Shown: one piece after another, positions 24,861 through 32,925 of the stretch
Layout: each line of letters begins with the position of its first letter
Numbering within the stretch: position 1 is the first letter of the stretch
From: Lysobacter antibioticus HS124
GTDB taxonomy: Bacteria; Pseudomonadota; Gammaproteobacteria; Xanthomonadales; Xanthomonadaceae
Direction: 5' to 3'
Length of the DNA stretch: 32,936 bases
Assembly: GCF_000336385.2 (NCBI RefSeq)
Contig: NZ_HG424483.1
Span: forward strand, 1-32,936
Translations under genes and position numbers: made by a program
The notes under the pieces: model-generated
What the model saw: only the letters and a program-made list of their open reading frames with translations
Told to the model about the DNA's origin: nothing
Database searches by the model: none

Positions 24861-26408
24861 ATGCCCAAGATGCAAAGCGCAAGAATGCGGAAGTCGCTGT
24901 TGGCCGCGATGCTGCTCGCTGCGGCCATTCCGGTTTACGCTGCGCCCGCGGCCGGCGCGCTGACGAAGGATAACGGCGCGCCGGTAGGCGACAACCAGAA
25001 TTCGCAGACGGCCGGTCCCGACGGGCCGGTGCTGCTGCAAGACGTGCATTTGATCCAGAAGCTGCAGCGTTTCGACCGCGAACGCGTGCCGGAGCGGGTG
25101 GTGCATGCCCGCGGGTCGGGCGCGCACGGCAAGTTCGTCGCGACCGGCGAGCTGAGCCGCTACAGCCGGGCGAAAGTCTTCGCCAGCGGCGCCGACACGC
25201 CGGTGTTCGTGCGCTTCTCGACCGTCATCCACGGCAACCATTCTCCGGAAACCCTGCGCGATCCGCGCGGTTTCGCCACCAAGTTCTACACCGCAGAGGG
25301 CAACTGGGACCTGGTCGGAAATAACCTGCCAGTGTTCTTCATCCGCGATGCGATGAAGTTCCCGGACATGGTGCACTCGCTGAAGCCGGCCCCTGATTCC
25401 AATCTGCAGGACCCGAACCGCTTCTTCGATTTTTTCTCGCACGTGCCCGAGGCGACCCACATGCTGACGCGGGTCTACTCCGATTACGGCATTCCCGCGA
25501 ACTACCGGCAGATGGACGGCAACGGCGTGCACGCCTATAAGCTGGTCGATCAGGACGGCAACTACGTCTATGCCAAGTTCCGCTGGGACAGCCGCCAGGG
25601 CGAAGCGAACCTCTCGGCGGCCGAAGCCTCCAAGCTGCAGGCCAACGATTTCAACCACGCCTCGCGGGATCTGATCGCGGCGATCGACCGCGGTCAGTAC
25701 CCGCAGTGGGATCTGTACGTGCAGATCCTCAAGCCCGAACAGCTCGACGACTTCGATTTCGATCCGCTCGACGCGACCAAGGTGTGGCCCGGCGTGCCGG
25801 AAGTCAAAGCCGGGACCATGACCCTGAATCGCAATCCGAAGAACGTGTTCCAGGAGACCGAGCAAAGCGCCTTCGCCCCGGCCAACCTGGTCCCGGGCAT
25901 CGAGCCCTCCGAAGACCGTTTGCTGCAGGGGCGTGTGTTCTCCTATTCCGACACTCAGCTGTACCGCGTCGGCACGAACGTGATGCAACTGCCGATCAAC
26001 GCGCCGAAGAACACGGTCGTCAGCAACAACCAGGATGGCACGCTGAACGCCGGCGCGAGGACGGGATCGGTCAATTACGAGCCGTCCCGCAGCGAACCGA
26101 AGCCGGAGCAGGCCGGACAGCGGGCCAGCGCTCTGCCGCTGAAGGGAAGCACCCAGCAGGCGCGGATCGCCAAGACCCTGAACTTCCGCCAGGCCGGCGA
26201 GTTCTACCGGTCGTTGCCGCCGGCGCAGCGCAATAACCTCATCGCCAATCTGGCCGGCGATCTCGGCCAGGTGCGCAGCGACGAAGTCCGCTACACCATG
26301 CTCGCGCACTTCTACAAGGCCGATCCCGAGTACGGCGAGCGCATCGCCCGCGCGCTGAACGCCGACCGCGCTAAGGTCGAGCGTACGGCCGCCGGCATTC
26401 GCGAGTGA
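24861..26408 (+). CDS. katB: Periplasmic heme catalase KatB
   Basis: This 515-residue monofunctional catalase has a signal peptide (MRKSLLAAMLLAAAIPVYAA, residues 9-28). Three ATG codons (24861, 24870, 24885) could start it. I use the first, which has a weak TTAGGG upstream, but the start is uncertain. Active-site features are the distal histidine H82 in VVHARGSGAHG, the asparagine in DLVGNNLPVFFIRD (154-155), and the heme-ligating tyrosine Y362 in RVFSYSDTQ. It breaks down hydrogen peroxide in the periplasm. An ankyrin gene follows 141 bp downstream, the same arrangement as katB-ankB in Pseudomonas aeruginosa, where AnkB is needed for full KatB activity. An RcsAB-box-like site and A/T-rich DNA precede it. 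Confidence 0.95.
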   Translation: MPKMQSARMRKSLLAAMLLAAAIPVYAAPAAGALTKDNGAPVGDNQNSQTAGPDGPVLLQDVHLIQKLQRFDRERVPERVVHARGSGAHGKFVATGELSRYSRAKVFASGADTPVFVRFSTVIHGNHSPETLRDPRGFATKFYTAEGNWDLVGNNLPVFFIRDAMKFPDMVHSLKPAPDSNLQDPNRFFDFFSHVPEATHMLTRVYSDYGIPANYRQMDGNGVHAYKLVDQDGNYVYAKFRWDSRQGEANLSAAEASKLQANDFNHASRDLIAAIDRGQYPQWDLYVQILKPEQLDDFDFDPLDATKVWPGVPEVKAGTMTLNRNPKNVFQETEQSAFAPANLVPGIEPSEDRLLQGRVFSYSDTQLYRVGTNVMQLPINAPKNTVVSNNQDGTLNAGARTGSVNYEPSRSEPKPEQAGQRASALPLKGSTQQARIAKTLNFRQAGEFYRSLPPAQRNNLIANLAGDLGQVRSDEVRYTMLAHFYKADPEYGERIARALNADRAKVERTAAGIRE

Positions 26409-26549
26409 GTTGAGCCGCGTTCCAATGCCCGGAGTGGCGCAAAAAAGCCGCTCTCCCATCGGTGCGCCGCTCCGGGCTCTTTCCACAGGCAAGTCACGCG
26501 GCGACCGCGCGCACTGTCGCGCCGGTCCGCCGCGGATCGCGAGGCATAG

Positions 26550-27185
26550 ATGAAGCTGACTCCTTTCTTGGCCATGTTTCTGGCCGCCCTTCCATCGGTG
26601 TCCCTGTTCGCCGGTGGCAACGGAACGAATGGACATGCAGCGACGATCGCGGCCCAGGGCACGGAAGCCCAGGCCCGGCTCTTCGCCGCTGCCAGGGACG
26701 GCAATCTGACTGAGTTGCGCGCGGCGCTGGCCCAGGGAGCGGCGGCATCCGAGCGCGACGATCGCGGCAATACGGCGCTGATCCTGGCCGCTTACTACGG
26801 CCATGCGCCGTTGGTCGATGCACTGTTGCTGGCCGGCGCCGACCCCAACGCAGGCGACGGCGTACGCGGCAACACGGCGTTGATGGGGGCGATATTCAAG
26901 GGCGATGAAGCCACCGCCAAGCGCATCATCGACGCCCCGGGCGCCGATGTGAACGCCAAGAACAAGGCCGGCCAGACCGCGGCGATGTTCGCTGCGCTGT
27001 TCGGCCGTTCGGCGATTCTAGACGCTCTGTCCGCGCGCGGTGCCGACCTGGATGCGATGGATGCCGGCGGCTACACGGCGGAGAATCTGGCTTTGCAGCA
27101 AGGCAACCAGGCCCTCGCACAACGCATCGCCGAACTTCGAGCCGGCGCGGCTCCTGCCTCAGCAGAAACACCCAGCGCGAAGTAG
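26550..27185 (+). CDS. ankB: Ankyrin-repeat protein AnkB, catalase partner
   Basis: This 211-residue protein starts at ATG 26550 with GAGG just upstream. It has a signal peptide (MKLTPFLAMFLAALPSVSLF) and four to five ankyrin repeats (about 38-195), for example RGNTALILAAYYGHAPLVDA, GNTALMGAIFKGDEATAKRI and AGQTAAMFAALFGRSAILDA. In Pseudomonas, the AnkB encoded next to KatB supports catalase activity, perhaps as a periplasmic scaffold or chaperone. The same order and direction here suggest the same role. The export signal fits the periplasmic site of KatB. No other partner is evident. Confidence 0.85.
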   Translation: MKLTPFLAMFLAALPSVSLFAGGNGTNGHAATIAAQGTEAQARLFAAARDGNLTELRAALAQGAAASERDDRGNTALILAAYYGHAPLVDALLLAGADPNAGDGVRGNTALMGAIFKGDEATAKRIIDAPGADVNAKNKAGQTAAMFAALFGRSAILDALSARGADLDAMDAGGYTAENLALQQGNQALAQRIAELRAGAAPASAETPSAK

Positions 27186-27429
27186 ACGGCAGGCACGGCG
27201 GGGCGGCGCGCATCGAGCGATGCTGCCTTTCGCGCCGTCGGAGCGGCGCCGCTGTCGGCGTGTCGACGGGCGACGGCGCCTGCAGCGGATCGCATCGCCC
27301 GCGTCGAGTCAAGGCGAGCTGCGCCGACGATTCGCCAGCGTCGATCGAAATACGTAACCACCACAACACGAGCTAGCGCTGCGGCGGCATGGGACGCCGC
27401 AGGCACCTTCCCCACGGAGATGCAGACGT

Positions 27430-27966
27430 ATGAAGATTGCGATACCCGCCGTTGCCCTGGCTGGCCTGTTATCGACGGCGCCGATGCCGGCCGTCTCGAA
27501 GGCGCAACAGCCGATGTCCTGCGCTCGGGTCAACGAGCAACAAGTGGCAGCGCTGTTCGACCGTTGGAACGCTTCGCTCGGTACCGGCGACCCCGATAAA
27601 GTAGCGGCGAACTACGCTCCAGACGGCGTGTTGTTGGCGACGGTCTCAAACCGTCCGCGCAAGACCCCGGCCGATATCCGCGAGTACTTCGTCAAGTTCC
27701 TCAAGGCCAAGCCGGTCGGCAAGATCGACAGCCGGACCGTGAAGATCGGCTGCAACATCGCCCAGGACGTCGGGACCTACACGTTCCGGTTCGCCGACGG
27801 CAAAACCGTGCACGCCCGTTACACCTACGTCTACGAATGGAACGGCGAAAAATGGCTGATCGCGCACCATCATTCCTCGGCGATGCCGGAGCCCGTGGCT
27901 GATGCGGAGCGAGCGGCACCGTCCGGCGAGCCGGGCAAGCGCGCCGGGAACGCCTCCAAGCGTTGA
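27430..27966 (+). CDS. Secreted NTF2/SnoaL-like (DUF4440-type) protein
   Basis: This 178-residue protein starts at ATG 27430 with ACGGAGA upstream and a signal peptide (MKIAIPAVALAGLLSTAPMP). Residues about 35-150 look like a cystatin-fold NTF2-like domain: VAALFDRWNASLGTGDPDKV, YAPDGVLLATVSNRPRKTPA, then IREYFVKFLKAKP, and the closing strands VYEWNGEKWLIAHHHSSAMP. Members with the YxWxxxxWLIxHHHSS ending are annotated as SgcJ/EcaC-like or CaMKII-association-like; their chemistry is mostly unknown. The C-terminal tail is basic and low in complexity. It lies downstream of katB-ankB in the same direction, but a 244-bp gap means it may have its own promoter. Confidence 0.75.
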   Translation: MKIAIPAVALAGLLSTAPMPAVSKAQQPMSCARVNEQQVAALFDRWNASLGTGDPDKVAANYAPDGVLLATVSNRPRKTPADIREYFVKFLKAKPVGKIDSRTVKIGCNIAQDVGTYTFRFADGKTVHARYTYVYEWNGEKWLIAHHHSSAMPEPVADAERAAPSGEPGKRAGNASKR

Positions 27967-28442
27967 ACCGGCACGGCGGCGAACGTCGCGTCCGGCTGCC
28001 GGTTCAGGATCAGGAGCGCGTACGTCGCGCTCCTGGTGCCATCCATCCTCGGCGACCCCGTCTTACGGCGATCTCAAGATTCGCTCTGTCTGAACGCTCT
28101 ATCGATTCCGCCGGTCGCCGATGTGTGCGCTGGACTCTGCACCATGCGCCTCGCTTCCAGGGACGGAACGAAGCGCCCGTCCATGGCATCCGCAACCACC
28201 GCCGTCGCACGTGAGCGACGGTATTCCATTTTCTCGTCCCTGTTCGCATCGGATCGATAGCGAACATCCCATCTGCGTGTCGCATCGGAATCGAGTGCCG
28301 CTCGCGCCGTGGCGAGCGCGTAAAGGTGTTCATCGCGTCGGTAAACGGTCGGTGAATCTCGGCTGTGTGCTAGGAAATTTGCCAATGTTCGGTATCGACC
28401 GGGCCGGCGCATCGTCGAGCTGCTGCGCAAACGGCACCGAGA
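27967..28442. other. Intergenic region with hairpins, no gene seen
   Basis: Just past the stop are two inverted repeats: AACCGGCA/TGCCGGTT spanning about 27965-28004, and a perfect 10-bp stem CAGGAGCGCG-tacgt-CGCGCTCCTG at 28011-28035 without a T-run. They may end the upstream transcript. Further on, TAGGAAATTTGCCA at 28371-28384 weakly resembles an RcsAB box (half-site TAGGAA kept), 59 bp before the protease start. No coding frame convinces. Confidence 0.35.
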
Positions 28443-30118
28443 ATGCAGATTCGTGTGTCTGGATCTAATACGTTTGACTTCAACCGTCTTTCGTCTCTGA
28501 TTGCCGCGGTACTGGTTTGCTCCCCCTGTTCGGCGTTGGCCGGGCAGGTGGTCACCTCGGGATTGGAAGCCGGGGAGCGCTACGACGGATTCATCGTCAA
28601 GTATCGTGCAGGAAGTGCGGAATGATCGGGCGTCGCAAAAGTCAAAAGCGCGCTCGCCAAAGTGGGAAAGAGCGCGATCGGAACCGCTTCGCTGTCCTTG
28701 AGCCACAGCCGACGCCTGGCCGTCGGAGCGGACTTGCTGAAATCTTCCAGCAAGCTCGACCGCGTTCAAGCCGAAGCGCTCATGCGTAAGTTGGCGGCCG
28801 CCCCCAACGTGGAGTACGTACAGGTCAATGGCCGTCTGTATCCCGCGCTGACGCCGAACGACACCCATTACGGCCGCCAATGGGGTTTCTCGGGTGCGAA
28901 CGGCATTCGCGCCCAACCCGCCTGGGGACCGGGCGACCGGACGCGGCGTGGTAGTCGCGGTCCTGGATACCGGCATTACCGATCATCCGGATCTCAACGG
29001 CAATGTTCTTCCGGGTTATGACTTCGTCAGCGACGCCGCGGACGCGCGCGACGGCAACGGCCGCGACGACAATCCTGCCGACGAAGGCGACTGGAACAAG
29101 GACGCGAATCTCTGCCGGGTTCGCGACTCCGGTTGGCACGGCACCCACGTGGCCGGTACCGTGGCCGCGTCGGCGAACAATGCGGCCGGCGTTGCGGGAA
29201 CCGCGTTCGGCGCCCAGATCGTTCCGGTTCGCGTGTTGGCCCGATGCGGGGGGCACGTTCGCGGATATCGCCGACGCGATCACCTGGTCGTCGGGCAGGG
29301 ACGTTCCCGGCGTTCCCGTCAACCAGAATACGGTCGAAGTGGTCAACATGAGCCTCGGTGGCGGCGGTGCATGCCCTCGCGTCTTGCAAGATGCTATCGA
29401 TGGCGCAGTCGGGCGCGGCACTACCGTCGTGGTTGCGGCCGGAAACGATGCCATGGATGCCGCCGAGTTCCAGCCGGCCAGTTGCGCGAACGTCATCGCG
29501 GTCGCGGCCACGAACGAGGACGGTTCGGCTGCTTGGTTCACCAACTTCGGCGCCAGCGTCGATGTGGCGGCACCGGGCACCGATATCTATTCGACGCTCA
29601 ATACCGGCCTCACCACGCCGGGAGTCGCATCCTACGCCGCTTCCAGCGGCACCTCGATGGCGGCGCCTCATGTGGGCGGCGTAGTGGCCTTGGCCCAATC
29701 GGTCGCCGATGTTCCCCGGACGCCGGCGCAGATCGAAGCCCTGATCAAGGACAACGCGACGCGCTTCGCGGTAGTGCCGGACGATGCCATCGGCTCGGGC
29801 ATCGTCAACGCCGAGGCGGTCGTCAATGCGGTCGCGCCCCAGCGGCAGTGGTATCTCTATCGCAACACGCTGCTGTCCCTCGATGGCGCCGGTAAGGCCG
29901 TCTGCGTCACGCCCCAGGGCCGCCCTGCAGAGTGTTACCAGCTGCCCCGCACCGATCGCGAGTATCTGCGCCAGTTGATTGCCACCGCCACGGCCGCGGG
30001 GCGCACGTTGGCGTGCGGCAGTCAGACCTACGTCGACGCCTGGGGCGCCGTCACCTCGGATCGGAACCACTGGTGCAACGCGTTCCCGCGCGAACGACCG
30101 GCGCTGCAACCGCTGTGA
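28443..30118 (+). pseudogene. Secreted subtilisin-like (S8) serine protease, broken
   Basis: The reading frame starts at ATG 28443 with a signal peptide (about residues 1-34, ending SALAG). An in-frame TGA at 28623-28625 follows GSAE, most simply a CGA to TGA change. The propeptide continues in frame (SALAKVGKSAIGTASLSLSH). One extra G at 28924-28927 shifts the frame inside Q-P-A-W-D-R-A-T-G-R-G. A second extra G in the G6 run at 29248-29253 shifts it again inside [11 protein letters not shown]. Joined, the catalytic triad is complete: D in [16 protein letters not shown] in [11 protein letters not shown] in [11 protein letters not shown] cysteine-containing C-terminal domain ([20 protein letters not shown], then SDRNHWCNAF) closes it. 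The full protein would be about 558 residues. Both indels are in G-runs, so sequencing error must be excluded. Confidence 0.85.
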
Positions 30119-30161
30119 TCGTTGTGGCCGGTCGCTCGCGATCGGCTTCGACTTCGTTGCA

Positions 30162-30189
30162 AGGTCAATCCCGTTCGCGGGATTGACCT
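30162..30189. terminator. Bidirectional terminator between convergent genes
   Basis: A perfect 12-bp stem, AGGTCAATCCCG/CGGGATTGACCT, with a TTCG loop lies midway between the protease remnant (plus) and the effector gene (minus). The UUCG tetraloop closed by a G-C pair makes it very stable. No long T-run follows on either side. Confidence 0.75.
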
Positions 30190-30206
30190 CTCAAGCCGGC
30201 GAAGCT

Positions 30207-31388
30207 TCAATACCGGCGCGGCCCCAGGGTCGGCGCGGACGGTGCTTGAGGAGATTCGAACATGCTGCGCAATGCGCTCACCGATGATTGCTCGGCGACG
30301 GCCTCGATCCTGGCCGGTTGCGTCGTCTCGGCGGCGGTCCGCGCCGATTGAATGGCGGGCAGCGCGGCGGGCGACTGCAGCAACGCATACTTATGAGCCG
30401 GTTCGTGGGCACTGCCCTGGATCGCGAACAGGCCGCCGTTCCTGCCCGGCTCCACCGAGTCGATCCGATCCAGTGGTGGCTGGGCGTTGTGCGCGGCATC
30501 GGCGAGAGCCGCGGCATTATGAGTTTTTTCCGGCACGCCGATGGTCGCGGTGAGCGGATTGCGGCCCAGGCCGGTGAGCGCTTGGCCGTACAGCGCGTGC
30601 ATGGGATTGGCCGGATCGGCGTAAGGATGTTCATAGCCGAAGGCCTGGCCTGCGTCCGGCGCGACCGCTGGGGCGCTGCCGTTCGTCGTCCCGGGCGACG
30701 CGCTCGCCGGAACCGCGGCGTCCGCCGCCGGCGGAAGCTCGGGACCGGCATGCGGCATGACGTGCCAGGGGCCGTTCTGCTCGAGGCTGCGAGTACGCGT
30801 GATCCACTCTTCCGGCAGGCCGGTGAGGAACGCGACTTCGCCATCGCCATTTGGGCTGTAGACGGCGATGATCGCGGCATTGTCGATGGAGGCGCTATCG
30901 GTCAGCAGGACGGGCTTGCTGGACCCGATTCCGGTCTTCGGGTCGGGCGCCGGATGCGCATCGCTCAGCGAGTGGATTTCCCTGGGTTCCTGGACGATCC
31001 GTGTTCTGCGTGTGGGATCGATGTCCCAGGCGTACATCCGGTCGAGCGGCATCTCGATCAGGTACTGATGCCTGCGATGGTCGAATCCGCCTACGCCGAT
31101 GTTGGGCGAGGTGGACACATGCATGGTGGTGGCGCTGGTTTCCTTGCGGATCTGGTCGTAGAGCGCGGGCAGTCCGACCAGCGTCGGCTGGTTCCGGGTT
31201 CGCTCGAAGTACTCGGCGATGGTGTTGCCCGGAGCTTTCGGCAGATTCAGCGGCGCATTCGGGTCGATCAACGCACGCGCCACCAGTTGTCGTGCGGCCG
31301 ACGGATCCAGCGGAACCCTGGCCTGGAATCCGCTTTCGGCGATCTGTTCGGGAGCCCGGTTATCGGCTCGATAGACTGCGAATGGCAC
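30207..31388 (-). CDS. Putative type IV secreted effector: cholera-toxin-like ADP-ribosyltransferase with XVIPCD-like C-terminus
   Basis: This 393-residue protein starts at GTG 31388 (MPFAVYRADNRAPEQIAESG), with AGGAGCC upstream. The N-terminus matches the enterotoxin A / cholera toxin ADP-ribosyltransferase fold. VYRADNRAPEQI parallels cholera toxin LYRADSRPPDEI, giving the NAD-binding arginine R7. HVSTSPN carries the S-T-S motif (92-94). GDGEVAFLTGLP (181-192) parallels DEQEVSALGGIP, placing the catalytic glutamate at E184; the first acid of E-x-E is replaced by D182. After a Pro/Ala-rich linker (about 212-250), residues about 255-350 resemble XVIPCD, the type IV secretion signal of Xanthomonadales antibacterial effectors: MHALYGQALTGL, AAALADAA, LDRIDSVEPGRNGGLFAIQG, then a Gln/Ser-rich tail. 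It lacks a signal peptide, as expected for direct export. No adjacent immunity gene is recognisable. The ART assignment is strong on motifs; XVIPCD is good but divergent. Confidence 0.75.
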   Translation of the reverse strand: MPFAVYRADNRAPEQIAESGFQARVPLDPSAARQLVARALIDPNAPLNLPKAPGNTIAEYFERTRNQPTLVGLPALYDQIRKETSATTMHVSTSPNIGVGGFDHRRHQYLIEMPLDRMYAWDIDPTRRTRIVQEPREIHSLSDAHPAPDPKTGIGSSKPVLLTDSASIDNAAIIAVYSPNGDGEVAFLTGLPEEWITRTRSLEQNGPWHVMPHAGPELPPAADAAVPASASPGTTNGSAPAVAPDAGQAFGYEHPYADPANPMHALYGQALTGLGRNPLTATIGVPEKTHNAAALADAAHNAQPPLDRIDSVEPGRNGGLFAIQGSAHEPAHKYALLQSPAALPAIQSARTAAETTQPARIEAVAEQSSVSALRSMFESPQAPSAPTLGPRRY

Positions 31389-32254
31389 GGTGTGGCTCCT
31401 GTGGTTTTTGGGGGATATGAAGCATCGGCGCGCGCTGCGCTGCGGCCGCATTGCCGGAATGCCGAACGCGATCGCCGCGCACGCGCCCGCCGTCGCGAAT
31501 GCGCGCGAATCCGCAGAACCGGGTGCATGCCGGGCAGCGTCGCGATACGCGGAGACGTTTCATCCGTGCGCTTCGCGTCGGCGGTCGTATCGGGACACAG
31601 CCGCGCTGGTTCCTGCGCCGGCGGCTGAAGCGATGCCGTTAAGACTATTCAGCAAGTTCGCTGTCGAAGGACATAGGGAAAACTCCTATGGCGGCGCCTA
31701 AGAGCATTCCGTATACGATTTCTGCAGGCTCTGTGCGCTAATGAGGTCGAGCCGATGGAGCGACGAAACGAGCGCGCGCCAAACGAATGATCGAACAAGC
31801 ACGTGTTCCATCGACGGTACCGGCAACGTCGATGCCGGCCCGGTCATCGGTTCGGCGGCCAGCGATGTCCGCCTCGCGCGCCACGCCAAGGAAGCGCGAG
31901 GCGGTGCGCAATCGACGATCGCCTATCGACTTTCCATGGAATGAAGCGGGGGCGGGCTTCGGCCCACCCCACTTCCTTTGGTGTATCGGACACGGAAGCC
32001 GTTCCTGCGCAGGTCGGCGCGATGCTGGGTGGATCGGACGAGTGCGTAGCACGTATGGGCCGGGTCGTTCGGACGAATCAGTTGGGTGATCGGCGATATA
32101 AGCCGTTCGCTTGGCTACGTATCCACGGGAGCATCGTCGTCGAGCCGGCTGGTGCCGGGAGGGGCGTGCAACGCCGCATCGTTCGCGGCCACTGCGTCGA
32201 CAGGTGCATCGCGCGGTAGCGTCCGGCGGCCGCGCGAACGGGAGAGCAGCGAGG
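31389..32254. other. Divergent intergenic region between effector and regulator
   Basis: About 870 bp without a convincing gene on either strand; no frame here has a start, ribosome site and protein-like sequence together. It must contain the promoters of the effector gene (minus) and the response regulator (plus). The only clear structure is the dyad at 31672-31690. Confidence 0.4.
31672..31690. promoter_or_regulatory. Perfect dyad CATAGG-N7-CCTATG
   Basis: The 19-bp element CATAGGGAAAACTCCTATG lies about 285 bp upstream of the effector start and 565 bp upstream of the regulator start. The half-sites TAGG/CCTA are those of an RcsAB-type box, but the spacing is one base longer than in the other two sites. 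It could be an operator or an RNA hairpin. Confidence 0.35.
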
Positions 32255-32899
32255 ATGAAGCGAGGCGAGAGGATCATCATAGCCGATCGGCTTCCGGTCA
32301 TGCGGGTGTTCTTGCGCGATTTGGTCGAAAAAGAATACGGGGACGGACTCGCTTCGGTTCGGCTCGCTTGCAGTGCCGATGAACTGATGGATGGGTTGGA
32401 GAATGAGGCCCCGGATCTGGTCATCGTCGATCCGTGCATGTCGGCAGTCGGCAATGGCATTGCCTTGTTGCGGCAGACCGTGTTGCGCAGCCGAAACGCC
32501 AAACTGGTGGTGCATGCTTCGAACGAGCACGGCCTGTTCGCCTTGGCCGCGCTGGAGCTGGGCGTCAAAGCCTACATCCTCAAAGTCAGCAGTCCCGATC
32601 TGCTGCTGCGTGCGATTCGGCAGGTTGCGGCCGGCCATACCTTCGTGGACCCGGCCGTCGATATCGCATCGGCGATGAACCATTCCTGGTCGACGCTCAC
32701 GCCGATGGAGCGCAGCGTGATGCTGTCTCTGGCCAAGGGCAAGGTCGTGAACGGAATTGCCATCGACCTGGGCCGCAGCTACAAGACCGTAGCGACCCAC
32801 AAATACAACGCCAAGCGCAAGCTGGGACTGAAGAGCAAAGAAGAGATCCTACCGTTCTTCCTGGTCAACGGGCTCGACCACCTGCTCGACGGGGTATGA
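32255..32899 (+). CDS. RcsB-like LuxR-family response regulator
   Basis: This 214-residue protein starts at ATG 32255 with GAGG immediately upstream. The receiver domain (about 5-125) has an acidic pocket residue D11 (IIIADRLP), the phosphoacceptor D59 in LVIVDPCM, and K110 in AYILKVSS. The usual second acidic residue after D11 is replaced by R12, so phosphorylation may be weaker or unusual. The C-terminal LuxR/NarL-type helix-turn-helix (about 145-205) reads STLTPMERSVMLSLAKGKVV, then AIDLGRSYKTVATHKYNAKR and KLGLKSKEEI. This resembles RcsB (S-P-K-E-S-E-V-L, then L-N-R-S-I-K-T-I-S-S-Q-K). It is a transcription regulator; its sensor is not adjacent. RcsAB-box-like palindromes elsewhere in the window are possible targets. 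Confidence 0.85.
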   Translation: MKRGERIIIADRLPVMRVFLRDLVEKEYGDGLASVRLACSADELMDGLENEAPDLVIVDPCMSAVGNGIALLRQTVLRSRNAKLVVHASNEHGLFALAALELGVKAYILKVSSPDLLLRAIRQVAAGHTFVDPAVDIASAMNHSWSTLTPMERSVMLSLAKGKVVNGIAIDLGRSYKTVATHKYNAKRKLGLKSKEEILPFFLVNGLDHLLDGV

Positions 32900-32925
32900 G
32901 CGAGATCTATAGCGACCTAGTTTTC

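Noticed and set aside
24729-26804. A 691-codon minus-strand open frame opposite katB
   Set aside because: Antisense shadow of a catalase with all active-site residues.
28074-28976. A 300-codon minus-strand open frame over the start of the subtilase
   Set aside because: No domain or ribosome site; the plus strand shows signal peptide and propeptide of an S8 protease.
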